Below are positions 35,140 to 45,290 of a stretch of DNA of 64,000 nucleotides, piece by piece. Both the position numbers and the translations under genes were made by a program. Numbering within the stretch: the first letter of the stretch is position 1; each line of letters opens with the position of its first letter. The notes below the pieces were generated by a model. That model was not told the origin of the DNA. It ran no database searches and worked only from the letters and a program-made list of their open reading frames with translations. The stretch is taken from positions 52,220,550 to 52,284,549 of the forward strand of contig CM068585.1 of the NCBI GenBank assembly GCA_035048485.1. The letters are read 5' to 3'. Source of the stretch: Pteria penguin (Eukaryota; Mollusca; Bivalvia; Pterioida; Pteriidae).

Positions 35140-35600
35140 TCACTTGCTGACATAACATGGCCCTAACCCATGCACTCTTGACAAAGCATCAGCAATCACA
35201 TTGTCTTTGCCCTTTACATGATTTATAATTATATTATACTCTTGTAACAACAAACTCCACCTTGTCAGTTTTTGATTTTTGTTTGACATTTTGTGTATGA
35301 AGGTTAGAGGATTGTGATCTGTGAATACACGAATTGTATGTACAGTGATGCTAAGATAAACATCAAAATGTTGTAATGCTAACAACAATGCAAAACATTC
35401 TTTTTCAATAAAATAATTTTGTTGACATTTGCTAAGCTTCTTTGAAAAATAAATAGCTATATCTACTTGTTCATCACCCTCTTGAAACAATACAGCTCCA
35501 ACTCCTACATCACTAGCATTTACAGTAAGTTTAATTTGCCCAGAAGATTGGTAAGTGGACTTGCAACTGTGGAAAAATTTGGACAAAACTTTCTATAAAA
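35140..35600 (-). pseudogene. RNase H of Gmr1-like element
   Basis: The minus-strand frame shows LTVNASDVGVGAVLFQ (first catalytic Asp), YFIEKECFALLLALQHF (Glu), IRVFTDHNPLTFI (Asp) and VIADALSRVHG near the C-terminus. This is a complete RNase H core ending at the TAG or stop before 35140. It is the 3'-most domain of the element, as expected for this order. The open frame of about 148 codons is intact, but its upstream joint to RT is frameshifted. Confidence 0.9.
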
Positions 35601-35639
35601 TCCAACCATGCCTAAAAACTCATTAATTCTTTCTTATTT

Positions 35640-36328
35640 GTAGGAGCTGGAAACTATACTATAGCCTCTACCTTAGCCATAATAAGTTTAACTTGTCCTT
35701 GACCTACTTGATGACCTAAATACTCTACAGTAGCATGACAAAACTCACTCTTAGCAAGATTAACAGTCAAATTTGCTTCTGAAAGGCGGTTGAAGAAATC
35801 ATGCATGATTCTTACATGTTCCTCCAGTGTCGAGCTGTAAATAATGACGTTATGAATGTAAGCTCCACATCCTTCTAGATCCTTAGTTAGGAAGTGAATC
35901 ATCCTTTGAAATGTAGCTGGAGCGGTTTTCATTCCAAACGGCATGACTTTATACTGGAACCATCCGTCCGGAGTAACCAATGCGGAAATGTCTTTGGCTC
36001 TCTGTTAAGGGCACTTGCCAATAATCCCTTAACAAATTTACTAACATATTTAGCACTGCCAATTTGATCAATACAGTCATCGATTCTGGGGATTGGATAC
36101 GAGTCTGTTTTTGTTACAGCATTTATTTTTTTCGAAAGTTCGTACACAAACAGTAAGAGCCATCTGGTTTAGGAATCAAAACACAAGGCGAGCTCCAATT
36201 ACTAGTGCTAGGTTCAATGAGATCATTCTCTAACATATATTTCACTTCATCTCTCAAGAACTGCAATTTGATTGGATTTAAACGGTATGGATGCTGTTTA
36301 ATCAGCAACGCATCTCCAACATTCACAT
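35640..36328 (-). pseudogene. Reverse transcriptase of Gmr1-like element, catalytic motif lost
   Basis: Fingers: HPYRLNPIKLQFLRDEV, MLENDLIEPSTSNWSSPCVL and IPKPDGSYCLCTNFRK (36326-36123). Then, in another frame, INAVTKTDSYPIPRIDDCID and VSKFVKGLLA, where motif A is degraded. A third frame (35980-35654) has WFQYKVMPFGMKTAPATFQR (motif B). Motif C reads AYIHNVIIYS where YxDD is expected, so both catalytic Asp residues are replaced. CHATVEYLGHQVGQG marks the thumb. At least two frameshifts. Confidence 0.9.
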
Positions 36329-36637
36329 CATGACAAGCTGCATTTGTTTTTGACGGAACATCCGGAAATAGGCCTGAATTTTCAAAATCAAAGTTTTCAT
36401 TTTGTCTTCAGTCTGCTTGGGTAGATGATCTAATTTTGTGTCCAAAGATGACAAAATCTCAGAATTTTTCAAACGTACAGTTCGATTAAAATCACTTTGA
36501 ACAAAATCTACATTGACATAAGTTTCTTCATCATAATTTACAGAGGCATTGTTAAAATGGGCTAAATTAGACACATGTTTTACAAGATTATGATCATTTC
36601 TTTCAACATATTCTTTTAACATGTTCAAATGACATAC
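36329..36637 (-). pseudogene. Linker between integrase and RT of Gmr1-like element
   Basis: A minus-strand frame at 36628-36323 (MNMLKEYVERNDHNL..., LSSLDTKLDHLPKQ) with no recognised domain. It ends adjacent to the RT fingers. Sequence similar to SSLDTKLDHLP commonly precedes RT in gypsy polyproteins (MxxLxxKLxHLxxxQ), so it is probably the RT N-terminal extension. Confidence 0.6.
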
Positions 36638-37660
36638 TCATTTTTCTTTTCTACGACCTGTTGTTTTAACAAAATAATTTAAATCACTAATTTTACTCTC
36701 TACTTCATATGGACCAAAAAATATTGCTTGTAAAGGATGACCGGGAAGAGGTAAAAATACAAGAACTTTGTCACCTAGCTTAAATGTTCTACTCCTGGCA
36801 TTCTTATCATACCAAACCTTCATTTTTCTTTGTGAACTTTTCAAATTTTCCTGAGCAATTTTACATACATTGTACAATCGTTCTTTAAAACTAGATACAT
36901 AGTCCAAAAGATTCATGTCAGTAGTCTCAGCCAACCTTTTCTCTTTCAATAATTTTAAAGGTCCCCTAACTGTGTGACCAAACACCAACTCAAAAGGACT
37001 AAATCCAAGGGATTCCTGAACTGCTTCACGGGCAGCAAACAAAAGTAGGTGGACCACCTCATCCCAGTCTTTTTCATACTGAAAACAAAATGTTCTTATC
37101 ATGGTTTTAAGGGTTTGGTGGAAACGTTCAAGAGCCCCCCGAGATTCTGGGTGGTAGGAACTAAACTTGTATTGTTTTATTCCCAACTCACACATAACCT
37201 GCTGAAATAAGTTAGTTATGACATTTGAGCCTTGATCCGACTGAATAGCCTTGGGCGCACCTACAAAACTGAAAAACTTGGTAAGGGCCTTCATTTTTGT
37301 TTTTGCCTTAATATTTCAAAGGGGAATTGCTACAGGAAAGCGTGTGGATGTACACATGATACTAAGTAAATAAACATTTCCTGACTTGGTTCTAGGAAGA
37401 GGCCCTACACAGTCAACTAGCACCCAACTAAGTGGCTCCTCAAAGGCTGGGATAGGCTGCAGGGGAGCAGATGGGATTGCTTGATTTGGCTTACCAACCA
37501 TCTGACAGAGATGACATGACTTTCAATATTTCGACACATTACTCCATAATTTGGGCCAATAAAATGTGTAAGAATTTTACTACAAATCTTACTAACACCT
37601 AAATGAGAAGCTAAGGGCGTGTCATGGGCTAAGCTCATTAATCCCACCTATACATCACTG
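36638..37660 (-). pseudogene. Integrase of Gmr1-like element
   Basis: Minus strand: LAHDTPLASHLGVSKICSKI gives the His pair of the HHCC finger (about 37630-37580). The Cys pair is obscured by a frameshift at about 37550. The core continues as WVLVDCVGPLPRTKSGNVYL (first Asp), a stop near 37313, then IQSDQGSNVITNLF (second Asp), YHPESRGALERFHQTLK (Glu) and ESLGFSPFELVFGHTVRGPL. A GPY-like IFFGPYEVES follows at about 36710. It lies upstream of RT, the hallmark order of this clade. Confidence 0.92.
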
Positions 37661-38114
37661 GCACCACTATCTGGTGAACGACTCGCCACTCCTCATCTGG
37701 AGGCCGCCACTTTTGCATTAAAATGCCATCCTTTAGGTAATAGCATTATGGGAGCTTGTCCACTTCACCTGGTGGAAGAGCCCTCTTACTGAGCTGGATG
37801 ATCTCTGGATTCTTATACTGTTCAGCAAGCAACTGCTCATGGCTTAAAGTATCTTGACCTTTGTTGAGCTGCAGAGGTTTGTTCGGAAGGGAACCATCAT
37901 TTAAGTTCACAGGCAACTTGCTGTCATGGCTCTGAACAAAAAATGTATCACTGGTGTCAAAGTCAGCTGCAAGGTCCAAAACATCTGGGGTCGACAATTG
38001 ACTTTCAGTTTCCCTCTGCTGCTTCTTTGCCATAGCCCTTGTTACAGCACAGCACGGGTATAAATCCTGGTCCTCAGGAATTGTTTCATCAACTGGCACA
38101 TTTTTTTTTTTCAC
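37661..38114 (-). pseudogene. Protease-integrase linker of Gmr1-like element
   Basis: The minus-strand frame 38114-37746 contains LYPCCAVTRAMAKKQQRETE and NKGQDTLSHEQLLAEQYKNP. A further stretch reads LMQKWRPPDEEWRVVHQ at about 37720-37670. These look like the region just before an integrase zinc finger (LxxKWRPPxEEWxVVxQIVVP). One or more shifts occur at about 37745 and 37640. Confidence 0.7.
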
Positions 38115-38440
38115 TAACGATGGGATCCGCCACTACTATGCTGCCAGCTAGATCGTTACCTAGCAACATAGAAACACCCTGGACTGGAAGAGTAGGCCAC
38201 ACACCTACGATAAGTGGTCCAGTGATTAAATCTGATTTCAGATAAACTTTATGAAGGGGAACATTAATGAAGCCTAGCTCCACACCCTGGAACAAAACCG
38301 AACTACCAACAGAAGTCTGCTCAGAGAGAGGTAAAACACCCTCTAACAAAGTCCGGGCAGCACCAGTATCTCGTAAAATCTCAACAGGCTGTGGGGGATC
38401 GCTAGACCCACTAAGAGACAAATCCCTCAGACAAAAAAGC
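38089..38440 (-). pseudogene. Aspartic protease of Gmr1-like element
   Basis: Minus strand, frame 38421-38089: VEILRDTGAARTLL has the catalytic DTG, and VSMLLGNDLAGS matches the second hydrophobic-Gly motif (ILGxD) of retropepsins. Length and spacing (about 75 residues between the motifs) suit a retroviral-type protease. It follows the gag zinc knuckle with only the 38.45-38.6 kb spacer between. Confidence 0.85.
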
Positions 38441-38559
38441 GCTTAATATCTTCCATACAATCAGTAGAACTGGACGTAGGACCTTGAACATAAGGTTTTT
38501 TCACATCTATCTAAAACAAGGGGTTTCCTATCACCTTTCACAGCAGCTCAAGCATGGGG

Positions 38560-40240
38560 AAGTTTTTCCTTAAAATCATTCTTCCTCTTAAGTTTAAAGC
38601 AATCACCTACAAGATGACCCTTTTTAGCTCACCTGAGCCAAGGGCTCAAGTGAGCTATAATCATAGTACGCCGTCCGTCGTCGTTAACTTTTTCACATTT
38701 TCAACTTCTTCTCTGGAACTACTTTGCAGATTTGGATCAAACTTTGTGTACATGATGTACTTAAGGTCCCCTACTAAAATTGTGTTCATGATCCAGATTC
38801 CCTCAGGGGTGGATCCAGGGCGGGACCAAAAGGGTACCCCTCTTCAAACATCTTCTTCTCCAGAACCAGTACATAAACGGGGAAACTAATTGCATTTCAA
38901 CAATTTATAAAGATGGATTTTTAAAAATTGTGTTCGGGGTTAAGATCCGTCAAATAGAAATTTACGCTTTTTTGACGTGTTTCTGGACTTAGTCATTTCA
39001 ATGAAGAAAAGTGTCATGTTTTTCAGTTAATTGATATTGATGATTTCTTAATGACTATTTTGATCATAATTGTGGTAGGGAATATTATTGTGAAAGAATT
39101 TTGTCATCATCTCAATTTTTGGATTTTTTATGAATTTTTTAAGACTTCCAAAAAAAAAGGGGGGGGGGGGGTTGGCCGTTTTTCACATTTTCAACTTTTT
39201 CTACAAAACCACATGAAAGATTTTAATGAAACATGGAATACATGAAGTACTAAAAGTCCTCTATCAATTTATTAAATTTCATCCAAATTGGCAAACAGAT
39301 AATGCCTCCATGTCTAAAAAGTAGGTCTCACAATGGTACATATACCACTTGGTAATTGAAATATGGAGAGTAGCGGTTCAAATCCAGCTGTGGTCAAAAA
39401 AATTTTTTTTTTACACATCTAAATAAGTTTTTAGATGTTTCTCAACACTCAACATATGAAATTAGGAATTTTACGTTTAAGACTTCCAAAAAAAAAAAAG
39501 GAGGGGGGGGGGGGGGCGGGGGCCATTTGTCACATTTTCAACTTTTTCTACAAACCTGTTTGAAGGATTTTAATAAATCTTGGTAGAAATACGTCAGTTG
39601 TGATCCTTATTCAAATTTTGTTTTTGTCCAGACCTCTTTACAGGTGGCGCCACCATAGTCAAAAGTAGGTCACAAAAGAGTTCCCTCCTTTAACAATATT
39701 CTTTTTCATACGGGCTGTATACAGAGACAAACAGAATGCATATAAATGATCTAGAGGGATGAGTGAAGACGTATTGTCATGTTGGTTCCCTTCCAAAATC
39801 AAATTTTGGAATTTGTTTTCGACATTTCTTTGGACTTGGTGATTCAATGCAGAAAAAAGTGTCATATTTCCTAGTTAATTGATAATGATGATTTCTTATG
39901 GACTTGAAATCAGTCAACAAAAGGCCCCACCTAAAGAAAATGACTAACTTGTTGCCCTGAATGACTTCTTGCAGAGACAAAGGAAATGCTTAATATCAAA
40001 ATCACCTGCATGGATGTGCAAAAAAGTGTTTTGTTTTTTTTTTTAATTCTAGCCTGAAATAAAATTTGACATATTTTCAACATCTGTGTTGACTTAGTCA
40101 CATTAATGCAAAAATAAATGAATTCTTCCTTCATGCATGACTGATCATCTAGGTACTCAGGTGAGCGATATAGGCCCACTTGGGCCTCTTGTTTCTTACA
40201 ATAGACACAAGTGAGAGTTATTCCTACATGACTATCAGCA
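38560..40240 (-). pseudogene. Gag CCHC zinc knuckle of Gmr1-like element, split by insertion
   Basis: Minus-strand codons upstream of the insertion read LTCVYCK (40240-40195) and downstream continue KGHLVGDCFKLK (38622-38587). Together they give a standard C-x2-C-x4-H-x4-C knuckle. The 1.57-kb element between them separates the two Cys of the first pair from the His, so the insertion occurred after the gag gene was formed and destroyed it. Confidence 0.85.
38623..40194. mobile_element. Nonautonomous element inserted in the Gmr1-like gag
   Basis: About 1,572 bp with near-terminal inverted motifs (GCTCACCTGAG at about 38629-38639; CTCAGGTGAGC at about 40157-40167) and a terminal ggcccacttgggcctcttgt hairpin. 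The interior holds two related blocks, each with a long G-run (39161-39171 and 39502-39518) followed by a 'cacattttcaactttttcta' phrase. No protein is encoded. The same type of repeat is, from memory, very common in bivalve genomes. Confidence 0.8.
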
Positions 40241-40499
40241 TTTTTACTAGAACTAGTTTGGGGAGCTGAGCACTGTCCTTTTGACTACGTTCAACACCTG
40301 GACCTTTTTCATTGTTACTTACACTCTGAGATTTTGACAAAAAAACTCTTTATAAGTAAGAGCATAAGCATCTGATAATACAGCTGCTTCGTTTAAAGTA
40401 TGTACAACTTTATCATCTAAATGAGTTCTCAAGTCTTGAGGAACACATTTCCTAGATTCTTCTACTAACATCAGTTCTCTCAAATTTTTAAAATTTTAA

Positions 40500-41260
40500 T
40501 TTATTTTCTTTAATCTTAACTACTGTTCAAACAAATCCTCTTTTTCTGTAGCAAATTCTACATAAGTTTGAATATCAAATTTGTTGTAATTTCTAGATTT
40601 TGCCTGTAAGCCTCAAGTACTAATTCATAAGCGTTCAAAAAGGCATCTTTTACCTTAGTATAGTCAGACCTATCAGCCACATTAAGTGCTGAGTAAACTT
40701 TGTAACATTGTAGACCAGACCTCATGGGGCCATTTAAAATTTTCAGCAACTTTCTCAAATTGTGGTAAAAAAATTTCAACAGATTTCTCAATAAATTTTG
40801 GTACCAGTCTAATATTTTTAGCAGCATCAAATTCTGATTTTTGATGGCCTGGTAAATTTTCTGCTTTTTGAACTGATGCTTCTTTTATTTTCAGCTCATG
40901 TTCTAATTTCATTTTCTATAACTCCATTTGTCCATCTTTTTCTCTTTCTCTTTCTTGTCTTTCTGTTGTAAGTTTCTCTAATTCTAATTGTTTTTCTCTC
41001 TCAAGTTTATCTCTAATTGCCTTTCTCTTTCTTTCTCCCCCTCTTCTCTTTACTTTTCGCTTTCTTTCTCATTAAATTCTCGCTGTTTCAGTTTAAATTG
41101 AAATTCTAATTCTAATTCTAATTTTTGTAGCCCTAAACTACTTTCTTCCTCCTCTTTCTCCGAAAAGTCAAAGGATTCAAAATATTTTTCAACTAACTTT
41201 TTAGACACTAAACTTTTAGTTTTATCTTTTCTCACTTGAGATTTAAAAGACAACCCTAAA
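40500..41260 (-). pseudogene. Gag of Gmr1-like element with SCAN-like region
   Basis: Minus strand, 5' to 3': a charged coiled-coil-prone region (41253-41050, EEEESSLGLQKLELELEFQF), then QKAENLPGHQKSEFDAAKNI, then NIRLVPKFIEKSVEIFLPQF and ENFKWPHEVWSTMLQSLL (40912-40690). In a shifted frame, VADRSDYTKVKDAFLNAYEL and VLEAYRQ follow (40700-40600). This order (LVPxFxE...WPxExWxxLLQ...YxxVKxxxLxAYELVxEAYRQ) is the SCAN-related capsid segment known from Gmr1-like Gag. At least two frameshifts and several upstream stops. Confidence 0.82.
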
Positions 41261-41458
41261 TGTTAGCCTAATGCTAACAAATCAATTTTTCTAAGAGACT
41301 CAAAAGTTTCTACGTCTGATGAACTCAAAAATCTTCAATCTTAAATGACATAATGATTTTGATTTTTTTTTTATTTATTATTTTTTTTTTGGCTGGCTTT
41401 ACTTTCTAATAAAGCAAATCTGCCAAATATTACACAGTACAAATGGCAAATGAATTCT

Positions 41459-41476
41459 ATCCCGGACGAGCCCCCA
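41459..41476 (-). promoter_or_regulatory. tRNA-Pro primer-binding site of Gmr1-like element
   Basis: The minus strand reads TGGGGGCTCGTCCGGGAT, six bases inside the 5' LTR. This is exactly the 18-nt complement of the tRNA-Pro 3' end used as primer site by many retroelements. Confidence 0.9.
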
Positions 41477-41482
41477 AATTTC

Positions 41483-42017
41483 TGTTACGGTCAGAAATAT
41501 CCCCTTTTGTAATGCCAAAAAATCACAAATGTTCTATAAAATTTAACAATTTATTTACAAATTAACAAAAATTACAGATAATGCTTACAACTACAGATTC
41601 CCATGAAGGTATATATAGGTAGCAATTCCGGAACGCTGGAGTCCGTATTACATCCACTGTTTATAACACGAATAAAGTGTCCAGTGTTTAATTTCACAGT
41701 TCAATAAATCTAATTCAAGCAGTCGGTAAACGCGATAAATCCCCAGTATAAACGTAAAAGTAATGTAATGCAGTGCTACCGAAATGCCAGAGTCAATGCC
41801 TTATATACATTTCATAGTTTCTAGATATTTCTAGTTTCTACAATGTTCAAGTAATTTCCAATATAGAAACATCTAGATTATTAAGAACTTTCAAGAACAT
41901 TCACAAATCATTATGGAAGTAAACAAGTTATACAACATACAATTACAGAACTTTCTAGTTCTTAATAGAATATTCAATAATATAAACAAACAAAAAAGAT
42001 ATATGACCCCCATAACA
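41483..42017 (-). repeat. 5' LTR of Gmr1-like element (535 bp)
   Basis: Plus-strand text TGTTACGGTCAG to CCATAACA; it shares its two ends with 34717-35059 and has about 200 bp more in the middle. GTGCC follows at 42018-42022. Confidence 0.9.
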
Positions 42018-42022
42018 GTGCC

Positions 42023-43969
42023 TTTCAGATGGCAAAAGTAATTTTCATGTATCTAAAGCATCATTACCTACGTGTGTATTGAAGCTTGTTATACCAGGTA
42101 TCATTACACCAACTTAAGCTGGTATGCAACATAAATGTTCCCATTGCATAAGTATACATGAGGGCATTGTCAAACACCTTTGGAATGCATTTGTGCTGCC
42201 AAAAGTTTTCACGAGTTTTGGATGAGATGACAGACATTGGTTGATCCCGTATTACCAACCGCCCGGGTTTCAGTACTGTTTGGCTTGTGTGTATCTGTGG
42301 CAAAAAAAAGCGTTAACCTTGGCCATCAGAAATGAAAACTGTAGACATCTGACAAAACCTTTGAATCATAAGAGAGAGACTTCCTATTTGGCATGCATAC
42401 TCAAATAATGAAACTTTTTCAAGTGACATCAAGGTCAGTGACCTTGCGACCTTGACCTGTATTAAAATAGCTCTTTTGTATGTTGTTTCCGCCAGGGACT
42501 TCATAAACACAGCTTGTTGTTACACGTCCAGGTCTACAATATTCAAACTATGATCACCTTTTTTCATATTCTGCGTATAGATAATAAAGACAATTACTAG
42601 AGAGAGTATACGATTTGAAAATCGATTAGAGCTCATTCAGTCAACAGTTGCACACCTGATATAGAAGAAGAGTTGTCTGCTGTTAAACTCTCACTGTGTA
42701 TCTATCAATGACTTAAATGTTTCCATCGACTATCCTCCAGAAGATAATGGACCGTTTTGTCTGTCGTCTACCCGTCTGCCACAATGGCACATATTGTACT
42801 ATCAAATCCGACTCACGGTCTTGAGCAGTCTTGTTTACTAAACATGAGTCAAACATTTCTTGTTAAAGAAAAAAGTTTCTCATGCACTGATGGGTCACTT
42901 GAACTAACTTGTTAAACGATATTACAACACGTTTGTATTTTCTAAAAATAGCTGTTTCCATATAAATTTAAGTTGTGTTTTAACATACATTTTTATTCAA
43001 CTCCGAGAAAGATAATAAAAAGAGGAAATTCTTAATTTATGAAGGACATTTGGTCTCTCTCTTTTTACTTCCTGTCATTGTCAAACATATCCGTCATAAG
43101 TTATATTGGGAACCATGGTAACTATCACCCAAGATTGTACATGTGGATATTCTACAAAATGGTATAGCAAACTAATGATAAACTCACTACCACATGGCAA
43201 CCTGGAAATTTCAGCAGCCATACTCTATTCAGGTAAATAAAGTGTTTATAATGATCATTGTAATTGATGATGCAAGGCCAATACAGAATTGTTACCACAC
43301 TCATCTTTGATGCAAGGTATGCTCTTTAGTGCTACTCTTATATTGCGATTTTTGCCAAAAACTCTCACTAATTAATAAATGGTATGTACAAATTGTTCCC
43401 AACAGTGAGCTAAAATGTTAACTTTGACAATCTTCAATATATATTTACTCTTAAATACGTGTGGTACTAAGTTTTTAACATATCTTTATGCTTACCATTA
43501 TTTGAGTTAAGGTGGCATTGCTTTATACTGAAAATTAAAGAAAATTAAAGCTAAAACTGTAAAAAAAACAAAAACTTGCACATTTTTGTAAACTGTATAG
43601 TAACATGGGCACATGAAACAAGAACGTAGCTGATAAAACTGATGGACACCAAGTATATTTCCCTTCACTTCATTTACTAGTATGCTGCCACATATACAGC
43701 AGCTAGCTAAATAACAGCTTAATCTATATCCAACTGATCTAATTGCAGCACTCCATTTAAACACTACTTTGACAGCGCAGTGAAAAAAATTAGGATTAAA
43801 TTCAGCTCCAGGGTACGCTTCTTATACTATCACGAACTTTTCGGAAGTACTTAAAATCTGAAATCTGTCCTCAATACGTTTGGTATTGACGCAAAAATAT
43901 ATATAAATTTAGATCTTCCTTTTTTGTTTTTGTACTGCATTCCAAAAATCCTTACAATAATAAAGAACA
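42023..43969. other. No gene recognised
   Basis: Intergenic sequence. A GGTCAGTGACC-type stretch at about 42433-42460 (aaggtcagtgaccttgcgaccttgacc) holds AGGTCA-like half-sites. No coding similarity found. Confidence 0.5.
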
Positions 43970-44560
43970 TATATACCTATTAATTTAGTGCACCATATGC
44001 GCATTTCGACAACTTATGCCTCTTCAGTGATGCTCGTCGCCAAATGATTGGAATTCTCAAAATATATAAATATTTGACGAGCAGTGTTGAAACCAAAGTG
44101 ACCGAAAGGTGAACCAAAGTATATGTCTAAGGACAGAGCTATGCATGAGGGAGATACTCCTTAGTTTTAGAGTGATTTACTTAATTTGATGACTGAAAAT
44201 TTGAGGTATATATTTCATGTCAGTACAAAAGCACTGAAAACTAGACTTAAGATGCCCTCGGGAACTATCAGTCCACCAGCAGTGACACCGGCCTAGTGGT
44301 TATAATAAATATAGAACATATATACCTTTTAATTTAGTGCACCATATGCGCATTTCGACAACATATGCCTCTTCAGTGATGCTCGTGGCCAAATGATTGG
44401 AATTCTCAAAATATATAAATATTTGAAGAGCAGTATTGAAACCAAAGTGACCGAAAAGTGAACCAAAGAATCTATCTAAGGACAGAGCTATGAATGAGGG
44501 AGATACTCCTTAGTTTTAGAATGATTTACTTAATTTGATGACTGAAAATAAACAACGATT
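43970..44560 (-). repeat. 349-bp tandem duplication of the 33.5-kb dispersed repeat
   Basis: aatttagtgcaccatatgcg starts at 43982 and again at 44331, and both units continue through 'ggacagagctatg...gagatactccttag'. Orientation is minus relative to 33497-33680. The unit ends at the start of the Penelope-like relic at 44560. Confidence 0.85.
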
Positions 44561-45290
44561 TATTGAAGTGTTCCACAAAATTTGTATCGATGTTACTCAC
44601 AAAAATATTATCAGAAATTAAATCTGACCTTCATACGTATTGCGAAACAGTATATTCCAGAGATGGAATTAGTCAATGTAGATCCTAAAAAAATTCAAGA
44701 GAAGATCTGAAAGTAGAAAGTTTTGCTACAATCCACTCCATCAAATCTTTTGACTTTTCGACTCTTTACACAACGATTCTTAGTTAGAAATTAAACGTCA
44801 GATTAGCAGAAACTACCAAAAATGCATTTACTAGTTAGAACGGAAGCCGCAATATCAAATACATAGTAATAGGCCATGATAAAACTTACTTTGTAAGGGA
44901 AATTTCTGATTCCAAAAATAAACAGATGTCATCCAAACTTTCTTATCGATAACATTTTTGTAGTGTTTAGAGAATATATTTTTCAACAAATTGTTGGAAT
45001 TCCAATGGGTGACATATTCCTTTACTCATACGAAGCTGAATTAATTCAATCTTTGCTTTCCCAAGGAAAGAAATACTTGGCTCTTGTATTATACAATATG
45101 ATATCTCGTTATCCATACTTTTAAATGACATTCTGGACTGAGACCGAATCCGATCATTTTACACAGATTTGACACCTTGACACCTATTTACACTTCTCCA
45201 TATGTAAATATATATTGAATTACACGGTTTCGATTTATCCATCATCTTTACATTTCATGCATATACCATTATATTCATGACCTTTTTCCC
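44560..45290 (+). pseudogene. Penelope-like element relic
   Basis: Plus-strand fragments in several frames: SIKSFDFSTLYTTI (RT motif A region), KYIVIGHDKTYFVREISDS, FQQIVGIPMG at about 44990, then SLLSQGKKYLA-like sequence. The 3' part (45089-45290) matches the end of the copy at 60.2-60.35 kb (atgatatctcgttatcca, then ctggactgagaccg and acacagatttgacacc). An internal deletion removes the YxDD region. Heavily decayed. Confidence 0.75.

Larger units (their letters stand above)
34712..42022 (-). mobile_element. Gmr1-like Ty3/gypsy retrotransposon (integrase before RT), with GTGCC duplication
   Basis: The element occupies 34717-42017 on the minus strand between perfect 5-bp duplications GTGCC (34712-34716, 42018-42022). 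LTRs lie at 41483-42017 (535 bp, 5') and 34717-35059 (343 bp, 3', internally deleted and partly duplicated). The primer site matches the 3' end of tRNA-Pro. Reading 5' to 3' on the minus strand: gag, zinc knuckle, protease, integrase, RT, RNase H. Integrase ahead of RT is the copia-like order that defines Gmr1-type gypsy elements. The gag has the LVPKF...WP.E.W region related to SCAN domains, also described for Gmr1-like elements. Multiple frameshifts and a lost RT catalytic motif make it inactive. A 1.57-kb element interrupts the zinc knuckle. Confidence 0.9.
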
